Source of the DNA: an uncultured Clostridia bacterium
GTDB taxonomy: Bacteria > Bacillota > Clostridia > Christensenellales > Borkfalkiaceae
DNA: 51,289 nt
Assembly (NCBI GenBank): GCA_947589235.1
Contig: CANQAX010000004.1
Coordinates: 1 to 51,289 of the forward strand
Direction of reading: 5' to 3'
Position numbers and translations under genes: made by a program. This document shows, one piece after another, positions 43,013-50,382 of the stretch (the stretch's first letter is position 1; every line of letters starts with the position of its first letter). Below the pieces are notes generated by a model. It saw only the letters and a list, made by a program, of their open reading frames with translations. It made no database searches and was not told where the DNA came from.

Positions 43013-43170
43013 CGCCGCAACGCGCGGGCGGCGTCTCGGAAGGACACACGGAAAGGCGACCCAATAAGAATTTCCTCGTGGGAATCGCCGCAACACGCGG
43101 GCGCCGTCTCGGCGGGACAAACGGAACGGCGACCCGATAAGAATTTCCTCGCGGGAACCGACGCAACACA
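43013..43170. repeat. Tandem repeat, 73 bp, two and a fraction copies
   Basis: Units begin CGCCGCAAC at 43013 and 43086 and CGACGCAAC at 43159, an exact 73-bp period. Each contains GGCG.CGTCTCGG and AATAAGAATTTCCTCG-like blocks. Noncoding, directly before the FAD gene 3' end. Confidence 0.9.
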
Positions 43171-43241
43171 ATGCGAGAGAAACCGCTTCGCCGAAGATAT
43201 TTTTTGGGCGGCTTCTCGATAAGCCACGAAAAAACCCGACT

Positions 43242-44756
43242 TCAGAGATATTTCCTTGCGAGTGCCTCGGCGACGCGGATGCCGTCCGCCGCCGCCGACG
43301 TAATTCCGCCCGCGTAGCCGCATCCCTCGCCGCACGGGTACACGCCGCCCATTCCCGCCGCCTGCAGATCTTCCCCGCGCACGACGCGCACGGGCGAGCT
43401 CGTACGGCTCTCCACCCCCGTGAGGACGGCGTCGGGCGAATCGAACCCCTTCATTTTCCGCCCCATGTCGGGGATCGCGGCGCGGAGGGACGCTTCGACC
43501 ACGGGCGGGAGATAGCCCCCGACGGGCGCAAACAAGGTGCCGCGGGAGTAGGTGGGGATCACCTCGCCGAACGCGGAGCTCTCCCTTCCCGCGAGGAAGT
43601 CGCCGACGAGCTGCACGGGCGCGCGGAATCCCCCTCCGCCCGCAAGATAGGCGGCACGCTCCATGCGGCGCTGGAACTCCACGCCCGCGAGCGGGTGTTC
43701 GCTCCCGAAGTCCTCCCGCCTGACCTGCGCGACGAGCGCCGAATTCGCATTGACGCCGTCGCGGGCAAAGTTGCTCATGCCGTTGACGACGACCCCTTCC
43801 TCCTCGCTCGCCGAGGGAATGACGACCCCGCCCGGGCACATGCAGAAGGTAAAGACGGCGCGCTCCCCCGCATGTGAGACGAGCTTGTATTCGGCGGGCG
43901 GAAGGGAGCGGAACCTCTCCCCGTACTGCGCCCGACCGATATGTTCCTGAAGGTGCTCCACGCGCACGCCGACCGCGAACTCCTTCTGCTCCAGCCGAAA
44001 CCCGCGGGAGAGCAGCATTTCAAAGGTGTCCCGCGCGCTGTGCCCCACCGCGAGCACGAGCTCGTCCGCCGCTTCCCGCGTGCCGTTCACCGAGACCTCG
44101 GCGAGCCTTCCGTCCCGCATGCGGATGTCGTCGAGCCGCGCGGAGAAGCGGAATTCGCCGCCCTCCTCTATCACCCGTTTGCGCATGGCGGCGACGATCT
44201 TCATGAGGTTGTCGCTCCCGATGTGCGGCTTGCCGAGATAGCCGATCTCCTCGGGCGCGCCGAAGCGGAGAAAGGTCTCGATGACTTCTCGGTTGAGCGG
44301 GCTGTTGGTCTGTGTGAAGAGCTTTCCGTCCGAAAACGTCCCCGCGCCGCCCTCGCCGAACTGCACGTTGCACGAGGGGTCGAACACGCCGCCCCCCTTG
44401 AATCGGGCGACCGCCTCCGCCCGCTCCTCCACCGGTCTGCCCCGCTCGAGGACGATCGGTTTGATACCATGGTCGAGAAGTCGGAGCGCGCAGAACAGCC
44501 CCGCGGGACCCGACCCCGCGACGACGACCCGCGGCGGGCGGGAGACCTTCTCAAACGTGCGCACGGGCGGCTGCTCCGCCCTGTCCGAGCACTCGACGGA
44601 GTACACCCACTTGATTGCCTTTCCGCGCGCGTCGAGCGATTTTTTCAGAATGCGGAAATACTTTGCGGGGGCGCGGAGCCTCTTTTCGCAGAGCTCTTTG
44701 AGGCGCTCCTCACTCTCGCCGAGGGAGAGGGAAAGATCGTGCAGGACGAGCTTCAT
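43242..44756 (-). CDS. FAD-dependent dehydrogenase, COG2509 type
   Basis: 504 residues. A small N-terminal domain (about 1-70; LKELCEKRLRAPAKYFRILK), then the dinucleotide-binding motif VVVAGSGPAGLFCALRL (about 77-93) and ERGRPVEERA. A CNVQFGEGGAGTFSDGKL segment and the late GEGCGYAGGITSAAADG are hallmarks of this uncharacterised FAD family, widespread in Firmicutes. Substrate unknown. The ATG at 44756 overlaps the stop of the upstream FAD gene as ATGA. Confidence 0.92.
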   Translation of the reverse strand: MKLVLHDLSLSLGESEERLKELCEKRLRAPAKYFRILKKSLDARGKAIKWVYSVECSDRAEQPPVRTFEKVSRPPRVVVAGSGPAGLFCALRLLDHGIKPIVLERGRPVEERAEAVARFKGGGVFDPSCNVQFGEGGAGTFSDGKLFTQTNSPLNREVIETFLRFGAPEEIGYLGKPHIGSDNLMKIVAAMRKRVIEEGGEFRFSARLDDIRMRDGRLAEVSVNGTREAADELVLAVGHSARDTFEMLLSRGFRLEQKEFAVGVRVEHLQEHIGRAQYGERFRSLPPAEYKLVSHAGERAVFTFCMCPGGVVIPSASEEEGVVVNGMSNFARDGVNANSALVAQVRREDFGSEHPLAGVEFQRRMERAAYLAGGGGFRAPVQLVGDFLAGRESSAFGEVIPTYSRGTLFAPVGGYLPPVVEASLRAAIPDMGRKMKGFDSPDAVLTGVESRTSSPVRVVRGEDLQAAGMGGVYPCGEGCGYAGGITSAAADGIRVAEALARKYL

Positions 44757-45886
44757 GCGAGCGCCTCCGCGACGGCATGCGCCGAGGCAAACGCCCAGTG
44801 GAGATTGTACCCGCCGCATTCGCCGTCCACGTTCAGGATTTCGCCCGCAAAGTACAGCCCGCGGCGGAATGCGCTCATGAGCGAATCGTCCGTCTCCGCG
44901 AGCGGGATCCCCCCGCGCGTCGCCTGTGCATAGTCGAAGCCGAGCGTGCCCGTGACGGGGACGGGGAACTGTTTGATGAGGCGGGCGATCACGGCGCGGT
45001 CGCCCCCCGCGCGGCGGAAGAGCGTCCGCCCGAGCCCGTTGTTGACGAGGCAGAGAAGGCAATCCTCCCCCTCCCCCGTGGCAAGGGCGCGCAGGATGCG
45101 CTCCTCGGGCACGTCGGGCAGCAGATCGACAAGGAGCAGGTCGCCCGCCGCGGCATACGACGAGGCGCGGAACACCGCATCGCCCGAGACGCCGCTCTCG
45201 GTGAAGAGCACGTCGCCGCGGCAGGAAAAGCGTTCCTTCTCCTTTCGGAGCAGGACGACGCGGGCGTCCGCGCGGATGCCCTTCAATCCACGGACCGCCG
45301 CGGGGTCGCTCTTCAGCTGCACGAGCACGGGAAAAAGCGGCAGAACGGTGTGCCCGAACCGCTCGGCGAGCGCATACGCCGTGCCGTCCGTGCCGAAGTT
45401 CTTCGCCGCCTTCCCGCCCGCGGCGAGAACGACTGCGTCGGCGCGCATCTGTCCGCCCTCCCATATGAGGCGGAAATCCCCGTCATATTCGATTGCATGC
45501 ACGCGTGCGCCGAGACATATGTCCGTTCCCGCACGCGAGAGCTCGCGGCGCAAGAGGTCGGTGACGGCGGAAGCCTGCCGCGACGCGGGGTACACCCTTC
45601 CGCGGGGATCGGGCAGAAAAACGCCCCCCATTCCCTCAAAAAAGCGCAAAATCTTCTCCGTATTGTACCTTTCGAGAAGGTGCGAAAGGCGCTCGGGACA
45701 ATCGGTAAAGTAGTGCTCCGCCCCCATGTTGACGTTGGTGACGTTACCCTGTCCGTTCCCCGTCGCGGAGAGTTTCCGCCCGAGCCGTTCGCCCCGTTCG
45801 AGGAGGGTGACGGACGCCTTTCCTTTGAGGAGCGCGGCGCACGCCATGCCCGCGGCGCCGCCCCCGATGATTGCGATTTTTTTCAT
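44753..45886 (-). CDS. HI0933/BaiN-family FAD oxidoreductase
   Basis: 377 residues. Rossmann motif IAIIGGGAAGMACAALL (4-20), then the family signature LSATGNGQGNVTN and the C-terminal GEILNVDGECGGYNLHWAFA. Family members include YhiN and the proposed bile-acid reductase BaiN, but no bile-acid genes are nearby, so the substrate is open. ATG at 45886 lies 6 nt after the -10 box with no ribosome site. Coupled by ATGA to the second FAD protein. Confidence 0.92.
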   Translation of the reverse strand: MKKIAIIGGGAAGMACAALLKGKASVTLLERGERLGRKLSATGNGQGNVTNVNMGAEHYFTDCPERLSHLLERYNTEKILRFFEGMGGVFLPDPRGRVYPASRQASAVTDLLRRELSRAGTDICLGARVHAIEYDGDFRLIWEGGQMRADAVVLAAGGKAAKNFGTDGTAYALAERFGHTVLPLFPVLVQLKSDPAAVRGLKGIRADARVVLLRKEKERFSCRGDVLFTESGVSGDAVFRASSYAAAGDLLLVDLLPDVPEERILRALATGEGEDCLLCLVNNGLGRTLFRRAGGDRAVIARLIKQFPVPVTGTLGFDYAQATRGGIPLAETDDSLMSAFRRGLYFAGEILNVDGECGGYNLHWAFASAHAVAEALA

Positions 45887-45892
45887 GTTATT

Positions 45893-45921
45893 ATCTTATC
45901 GCAATTGATTTTTTTTGTCAA
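45893..45921 (-). promoter_or_regulatory. Promoter of the two FAD genes, leaderless geometry
   Basis: Minus strand TTGACA (45916-45921), 17-nt spacer, TAAGAT (45893-45898), then 6 nt to the ATG. Its -35 is 4 bp from the -35 of the divergent promoter at 45926. Confidence 0.75.
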
Positions 45922-45925
45922 TGGA

Positions 45926-45954
45926 TTGACAGGACGGTTTTTTCATGATAAAAT
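45926..45954 (+). promoter_or_regulatory. Promoter of the DUF1508 gene
   Basis: TTGACA (45926-45931), 17-nt spacer, TAAAAT (45949-45954). The leader has a good AAAGGAG ribosome site. Confidence 0.87.
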
Positions 45955-45982
45955 AATGTCAAACAAAAAGGAGATAACCGAT

Positions 45983-46879
45983 ATGTTGCATCTTTTGAAC
46001 GCCGCACAGTCCATCGTCGATTACATGAAAGAGCACTGGATCCTCACCGTCGCGCTCGGTGTCATCCTCCTCCTCATCGTGATCCTCGTCATCGTGATGA
46101 TCGTCCTCTCCGTCAAGGGGAAGAAACAGCGCGCCGCGGAGGCGGAACAGGCAGCCGCCGAGAAGAAGGAAGAGCCTGCTCCGGAGCCCGCTCCCGCACC
46201 CGTCGAGGAGAAGAAGGAAGAGCCCAAGCCTGCTCCCGTCGAGGAAAAGCCTGCCGAGAAGAAGGAAGAGCCCAAGCCCGCTCCTGCACCTGTAGAGGAA
46301 AAGAAGGAGGAGCCCAAGCCTGCCGAGAAGAAGGAAGAGCCCAAGCCCGCTCCCGCTCCCGTCGAGGAGAAGAAGGAGCCCGTAAAGCCCGCCGAAAAGA
46401 AGGAAGAGCCCAAGCCCGCTCCCGCTCCCGCAGAGAAAAAGGAACCTACGAAGCCCGCGAAGGCTGCTCCCGCCAAGAAGCCCGCACCTGCGGCAAAGCC
46501 CGCTCCCGCCAAGAAGGAGCCCGAAAAGGTCTCGGGCGCGAACGGCAAGTGGGTCGTGTATAAGGACGGCGCGAAGTTCTCCTTCCGCCTCGTCGCCTCC
46601 AACGGCGAAGTGATGCTCGAGAGCGCGACGCCGTATGCCACCCTCGCCAGCGCGAAGCAGGGCATCCAGACGTACAAGAACAACATCGCCAAGTCCGAGA
46701 ACGTCTCGGTCGAGGAAACCAAGAGCGGCTCCTTCTTCGTGCGCATTCTCTCGGCGCGCGGCGGGCTGCTCGCGAACAGCTCCGACTACAAGACGAAGGT
46801 CGGCGCGGAGAATGCCGCCGAGTCCATCAAGCGCTGGGCGGAGACCGCCGTCGTCACCGTGGAACAGGACGAACAGTAA
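45983..46879 (+). CDS. Membrane-anchored protein with Pro/Glu/Lys repeats and DUF1508
   Basis: 298 residues. Residues 1-17 are followed by one strong membrane helix (about 20-45), then about 130 residues of low-complexity repeats (EEKKEEPKPAPA variants) and a basic PAKK region. The C-terminal 110 residues hold two YegP/DUF1508 units: KWVVYKDGAKFSFRLVASNG with YATLASAKQGIQTYK, and SFFVRILSARGGLLANS with ENAAESIKRW. The repeat arm could span the cell envelope like TonB; which side the DUF1508 units face is not known. Own promoter and terminator. Confidence 0.87.
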   Translation: MLHLLNAAQSIVDYMKEHWILTVALGVILLLIVILVIVMIVLSVKGKKQRAAEAEQAAAEKKEEPAPEPAPAPVEEKKEEPKPAPVEEKPAEKKEEPKPAPAPVEEKKEEPKPAEKKEEPKPAPAPVEEKKEPVKPAEKKEEPKPAPAPAEKKEPTKPAKAAPAKKPAPAAKPAPAKKEPEKVSGANGKWVVYKDGAKFSFRLVASNGEVMLESATPYATLASAKQGIQTYKNNIAKSENVSVEETKSGSFFVRILSARGGLLANSSDYKTKVGAENAAESIKRWAETAVVTVEQDEQ

Positions 46880-46886
46880 AGGAAAA

Positions 46887-46927
46887 AATCGAGCCGTCCG
46901 CAGCGATCTGCGGACGGCTCTTTTTTT
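46887..46927. terminator. Terminator between DUF1508 gene and mrp
   Basis: GAGCCGTCCGCAG / CTGCGGACGGCTC, a 13-bp perfect stem with a 4-nt loop followed by T7 on the plus strand. The A-rich left flank makes it usable for the convergent mrp transcript as well. Confidence 0.95.
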
Positions 46928-46932
46928 GGGTC

Positions 46933-47778
46933 TTAATCGGGGTTGTAGCGGATGGGGCGGGAATGTTCCGCCTGCGAGAAGATTTCCGCAAGCGGGTCGG
47001 TATCCGCCTCGGCGATCCTCCCCTCATCGGAGAGCCGCGCAAGGGACGGATCGAGCGGGAGCCGCGCCGTTGCGGGAAACCCGTACTTCTCTGCGAGCGC
47101 CGCCGCCTTGCTCGTGCCGAAGATCTCGTGTTCGGCGCCGCAATCGGGACAGCGGAAGTAGCTCATGTTCTCGGCAAGCCCCAAAAGGGGCACGTTCATC
47201 ATCTTTGCCATGTTGACCGCCTTGCCCACGATCATCTCGACGAGCTCCTGCGGGGTCTCCACCACGACGGCGCCCGAGATGGGAATGCTCTGGAACACCG
47301 TGAGCGGGACATCCCCCGTTCCCGGGGGCATATCGATGAAGAGGAAGTCGAGCTCCCCCCATTCGACGTCCGTCCAGAACTGCGTGCATGCGCCCGCGAT
47401 GAGCGCGCCGCGCCAGACGACGGGGTCGTCCTCCCGCTCGAGAAGGTTGTTCATCGACATGATTTTGACGCCCGCAGCGCCCGTGACGGGGCGGATGGCG
47501 CCCTCCCTCCCCATGGCATGATCCGTCGCGCCGAATGCCTTCGGAATGGAGGGACCCGTGATGTCCGCATCGAGAATGCCGACGCGGTACCCCCTCGCGG
47601 CGGCGCGCACCGCAAGGAGAGAGGTGACGAGGGACTTCCCGACGCCCCCCTTTCCGCTCGCAACGGCGACGACGCGCCCGATGCGCGAAGCCCGATTGAG
47701 CGGCTTGATGAAAGATTTCTCGCTCCGCGAGGAGCATTCCCCCCCGCAGGAGGAGCAATCGTGCGTACACTTTGCCAT
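46933..47778 (-). CDS. Mrp/NBP35-type iron-sulfur carrier ATPase
   Basis: 281 residues. N-terminal Cys cluster (CTHDCSSCGGEC, about 4-15) as in NBP35/clostridial Mrp proteins, deviant Walker A SGKGGVGKSLV, FIDMPPGTGD, and a C-terminal CPDC pair in YFRCPDCGAEHEIFG. It carries or inserts Fe-S clusters. The ATG at 47778 is chosen for its GGAGG upstream; it is single-gene with its own promoter. Confidence 0.94.
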   Translation of the reverse strand: MAKCTHDCSSCGGECSSRSEKSFIKPLNRASRIGRVVAVASGKGGVGKSLVTSLLAVRAAARGYRVGILDADITGPSIPKAFGATDHAMGREGAIRPVTGAAGVKIMSMNNLLEREDDPVVWRGALIAGACTQFWTDVEWGELDFLFIDMPPGTGDVPLTVFQSIPISGAVVVETPQELVEMIVGKAVNMAKMMNVPLLGLAENMSYFRCPDCGAEHEIFGTSKAAALAEKYGFPATARLPLDPSLARLSDEGRIAEADTDPLAEIFSQAEHSRPIRYNPD

Positions 47779-47821
47779 TGCATTTGCCTCCGATACCGCG
47801 GTGCCTGCCCGCGCTTTCCCC

Positions 47822-47850
47822 ATTGTACCACGTTTCGGCGCAAATGACAA
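47822..47850 (-). promoter_or_regulatory. Promoter of mrp
   Basis: Minus strand TTGTCA (47845-47850), 17-nt spacer, TACAAT (47822-47827). Confidence 0.82.
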
Positions 47851-47901
47851 GACTTTCGACGAAAGCCGCGGGCAAATCTTCGGAACAGCGCGGAAAATCG
47901 C

Positions 47902-47930
47902 TTGCAAAAAGGCGAAAATTCGGGTATACT
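47902..47930 (+). promoter_or_regulatory. Promoter of the SRP RNA gene
   Basis: TTGCAA (47902-47907), 17-nt spacer, TATACT (47925-47930), just before the RNA start. Confidence 0.85.
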
Positions 47931-47933
47931 AAG

Positions 47934-48186
47934 GTTGCTGTGATAGGCGGGGAGTCAGCGGTGCCCTGTATCTGCAATCCGCTATAGCAGAGCCGAACGC
48001 TTTTCTCGGTGCGGACCATGGAAGGCTGCGCGCGGTAAGAGGCGTTGATCGCAAGGTCTTATGCAACGTATGTCCGCGAACCGTGTCAGGGTAGGGATAC
48101 AGCAGCACTAAACGGAGCCATGCGTGTGCCATGAGGTAGCTTTGCGGGAGTTGTCTGCCGCGTTTCCGCTTCGGTGGCTCGCAACA
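47934..48186 (+). ncRNA. ffs: Signal recognition particle RNA, large Firmicutes type
   Basis: RNA core of the SRP, which brings signal-peptide proteins to the membrane with Ffh. The 5' Alu domain is clear (GGCGGGGAGTCAGCGGTGCC, then CTGCAATCCGCTATAGCAG). Helix 8 of the S domain is GTCAGG-GTAGGGATAC-AGCAGCAC at about 48083-48107; its tip is a GGGA (GNRA) tetraloop closed by GUA/UAC rather than the common GGAA. GTTGC at the 5' end can pair with GCAAC at 48181-48185, giving about 253 nt. Confidence 0.93.
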
Positions 48187-48210
48187 AAAAAAGCCCTCAC
48201 AGTTTTTGGA

Positions 48211-48243
48211 AAGATCCGCCCCGCGGCTTGCCGCGGGGCGTTC
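48211..48243. terminator. Terminator between SRP RNA and yfbR
   Basis: CGCCCCGCGG / CCGCGGGGCG, 10-bp stem with CTTG loop (48217-48240), between two convergent transcripts; T-rich flanks are modest on both strands. Confidence 0.72.
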
Positions 48244-48261
48244 GTCTTGTCCGATTTGGTT

Positions 48262-48843
48262 TTACAGCCCCTCGAGCTCGTCGAGCGTGAGGGCGAATGC
48301 GGGAATGAAGTGCTCGAAGAAGTAGTCGACGGCGCGCATCTTCCTCTCCTTGAGCGAGCGCTCGATGCTCTTTTCCGCCCGCACGAACTCCTTGTTCCCC
48401 GAGCGGATCTCCTCGAGGCATTTGAGGTATGCCGACAGCTTGTCCGCCGCCTTCACGAACCTGTACTCCTCCGACGACTTGTCGGGCAGAAGGGACGGAA
48501 GGAGCGCCGAGCGGAGCGGCTCGGACAGCGTGGAGGAGATCTTCTCGACCGCGAGCGTCTCGAGCTTTTCATACTCCCCGTGAATGGCGGAGTTGTGGTA
48601 CTTGATGGGCGTGGGCATGTCCCCCGTCATCACCTCGCTCACCTCGTGATACAGGGCGAAGAGCACCGCCTGTTCGGCATCGACGTGCCCGCCGAACACC
48701 TCGTTTTCGATGAGGCAGAGCGCGTGCGCGAGCACGGCGACGGAGTGGGAATGCTCCATGATGTTCTCGTCGCGCGTCGAGCGCATGAGCTGCCAGCGCT
48801 TGATGAACTTCATTCTGTCGAGATAGGCGTAAAACTTTTCCAT
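48262..48843 (-). CDS. yfbR: YfbR-family HD-fold 5'-nucleotidase
   Basis: 193 residues, collinear with E. coli YfbR, which dephosphorylates deoxyribonucleoside 5'-monophosphates. RWQLMRSTRDENIMEHS gives the Arg and first His ligands; VMTGDMPTPIKY, KAADKLSAYLKCLEE and the DYFFEHFIPAF end are conserved. The HD dyad reads HE (LYHEVSEV), a Glu in place of the metal-binding Asp. ATG at 48843 with GAGGTG upstream. Confidence 0.92.
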   Translation of the reverse strand: MEKFYAYLDRMKFIKRWQLMRSTRDENIMEHSHSVAVLAHALCLIENEVFGGHVDAEQAVLFALYHEVSEVMTGDMPTPIKYHNSAIHGEYEKLETLAVEKISSTLSEPLRSALLPSLLPDKSSEEYRFVKAADKLSAYLKCLEEIRSGNKEFVRAEKSIERSLKERKMRAVDYFFEHFIPAFALTLDELEGL

Positions 48844-48859
48844 ATCGCACCTCTTTTTT

Positions 48860-48888
48860 ATTGTAGCACATATTCCGCCAAAAAACAA
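48860..48888 (-). promoter_or_regulatory. Promoter of yfbR
   Basis: Minus strand TTGTTT (48883-48888), 17-nt spacer, TACAAT (48860-48865). Its -35 abuts the -35 of the divergent thiT promoter. Confidence 0.68.
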
Positions 48889-48917
48889 TTGACTTTGCCC
48901 GCCGTTCGTGATAAAAT
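48889..48917 (+). promoter_or_regulatory. Promoter of thiT
   Basis: TTGACT (48889-48894), 17-nt spacer, TAAAAT (48912-48917), upstream of the TPP riboswitch. Confidence 0.85.
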
Positions 48918-48935
48918 TTCGATTACAACCGAATG

Positions 48936-49010
48936 AACCGTCGTGGGTGCCGAAAGGCTGAGATGATACCATTGGAATCGGACAAGGCAATACTTGAACG
49001 AAAGAACGGA
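48936..49010 (+). promoter_or_regulatory. TPP riboswitch (THI element)
   Basis: GGGTGC (48945-48950), GGCTGAGATGATACC (48956-48969 region, with invariant CTGAGA) and a divergent pyrophosphate-sensing half (GGAATCGGACAAGGCAATAC, then GAACGAAAG) match the thiamin pyrophosphate aptamer. It precedes a thiamine transporter gene and is followed by an intrinsic terminator, so high TPP should stop transcription. Confidence 0.85.
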
Positions 49011-49027
49011 GTTTCATGGAAGGTTTC

Positions 49028-49058
49028 CGCCCGCGCATTTTCGCGGGCGTTTTCTTTT
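49028..49058 (+). terminator. Riboswitch-controlled terminator upstream of thiT
   Basis: CGCCCGCG / CGCGGGCG, an 8-bp stem (49028-49035 with 49042-49049) followed by TTTTCTTTT, between the TPP aptamer and the coding region. Confidence 0.85.
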
Positions 49059-49098
49059 CCGGCGGAAATTCGGAAAAATTTTTACGGAGGTTTTCTGT

Positions 49099-50334
49099 AT
49101 GGTTGGTTGCATGCTCTCCGCCTACCAAAACTATTGGAAGGACGAGAACAAGGTGAAACACTACGACTACCCCGACCTTTGGACGGCGTTTGCCAAGGAC
49201 GGGCTCGGTTCGGTGTTTCTGTGGAGCCTCGCCGCGCTCGTCGTCATAGTCGTCGCGGTCGGGCTTGTCGTGAGCAAAAAGAAGCATGAGGCGCTCAAGG
49301 GGTACCTCACCGTGGCGGTCTCGCTCGCGGTCGGGTTCTCCCTCGCCGTCGTCGTGGCGATGTTTTCCCTCGAGATCATGGAGATGATCGAGGACGGCGT
49401 CGTGTTCGACCTCGTCCTCTACCCCGCCCTCGTGCTCGGCGCGAGCGTGGTGCTCGGCGCCGCGGCGGTGTATCTCTGCTACCTCTTCGGAGAAAAGGCG
49501 TTCCGCATCTCGAAGATCGTGTCCCTCTCCGTGGCGGGAGCAGCGCTCGTCGCCTTCCTCGTCTGCCTCGGCGTGTACCTCGGCTCGGGACAGGGCGAGG
49601 CGAACAACGAGCTCTCCATCTCGGTGAGCGAGAACGTGCTCCTGTACGTGTGCGCGTTCGCCCTCGTCGGCGTGCTCCTCTTTGTCGCCCTCTTCTTCGG
49701 GAGAAAGGACAAAAAGGGCTGGGATACCAAGGCTATCGCCTATGCCGCGGTGTGTATCGCCATCAGCTTCGCCCTCTCCTACCTTCGCATCTTCAAGCTG
49801 CCGCAGGGCGGCTCGGTGACCATCGCCTCCCTTCTGCCCCTCATGATCTTCTCGTACATGTTCGGCGTGAAGAAGGGCATCTTCGCGGGCTTCGTCTACG
49901 GAATTTTGCAGGCGGTGCAGGACCCTTGGATCATCCACCCCGCGCAGTTCCTCCTCGACTACCCCATCGCCTTTGCCTGTATCGGCGCGGCGGGGCTGTT
50001 CGCGAACGTGAAGCAGCTCGAGCGCTTCCCGCAGGTGCAGTTTGCCCTCGGCGCCGTGCTCGCGAGCGTGCTGCGGTACCTCTCGCACCTTCTCTCGGGC
50101 GTGTTCGCCTTCTCCGAATATGCCTACCACTGGGCGACCGAGGCGCCCATGAACCCGTGGGTGTACAGCCTTGCCTATAACTCCTTCGTGTTCGCCGACA
50201 TCGCCATCGCGATTGCCGTCGGCGTCATCGTGTTCAGCTCCAAGGCATTCGTCCGCGAGGCGAGAAAGTTCAAGCCCGCCCCCGAACAGGCAAAGCCCGA
50301 AGAAGGCGCGCCGTCCGAACCGTCCGAACAGTAA
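49099..50334 (+). CDS. thiT: Thiamine transporter ThiT (ECF S-component) with N-terminal membrane extension
   Basis: 411 residues from ATG 49099 (GGAGG 8 nt upstream). The C-terminal half (about 215-390) is a standard ThiT/YuaJ substrate-binding subunit: LPQGGSVTIASLLPLMIFSY, then FVYGILQAVQDPWIIHP and QFLLDYPIAF. The first half, about 210 residues, adds roughly five hydrophobic segments not found in ordinary ThiT, which is near 190 residues. A hydrophilic tail follows. The TPP riboswitch supports thiamine uptake. It would need the shared EcfA/A'/T module, not present here. Confidence 0.92.
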   Translation: MVGCMLSAYQNYWKDENKVKHYDYPDLWTAFAKDGLGSVFLWSLAALVVIVVAVGLVVSKKKHEALKGYLTVAVSLAVGFSLAVVVAMFSLEIMEMIEDGVVFDLVLYPALVLGASVVLGAAAVYLCYLFGEKAFRISKIVSLSVAGAALVAFLVCLGVYLGSGQGEANNELSISVSENVLLYVCAFALVGVLLFVALFFGRKDKKGWDTKAIAYAAVCIAISFALSYLRIFKLPQGGSVTIASLLPLMIFSYMFGVKKGIFAGFVYGILQAVQDPWIIHPAQFLLDYPIAFACIGAAGLFANVKQLERFPQVQFALGAVLASVLRYLSHLLSGVFAFSEYAYHWATEAPMNPWVYSLAYNSFVFADIAIAIAVGVIVFSSKAFVREARKFKPAPEQAKPEEGAPSEPSEQ

Positions 50335-50345
50335 AACAAAAATGC

Positions 50346-50374
50346 GGACCCGCGCAAATGCGCGGGTCCCTTTT
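50346..50374. terminator. Terminator between thiT and the RseP-type gene
   Basis: GGACCCGCGC / GCGCGGGTCC with AAAT loop, followed by CTTTTC on the plus strand and a weaker run (GCATTTTTGTTTT) on the minus strand. Convergent genes. Confidence 0.92.
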
Positions 50375-50382
50375 CATACAAA

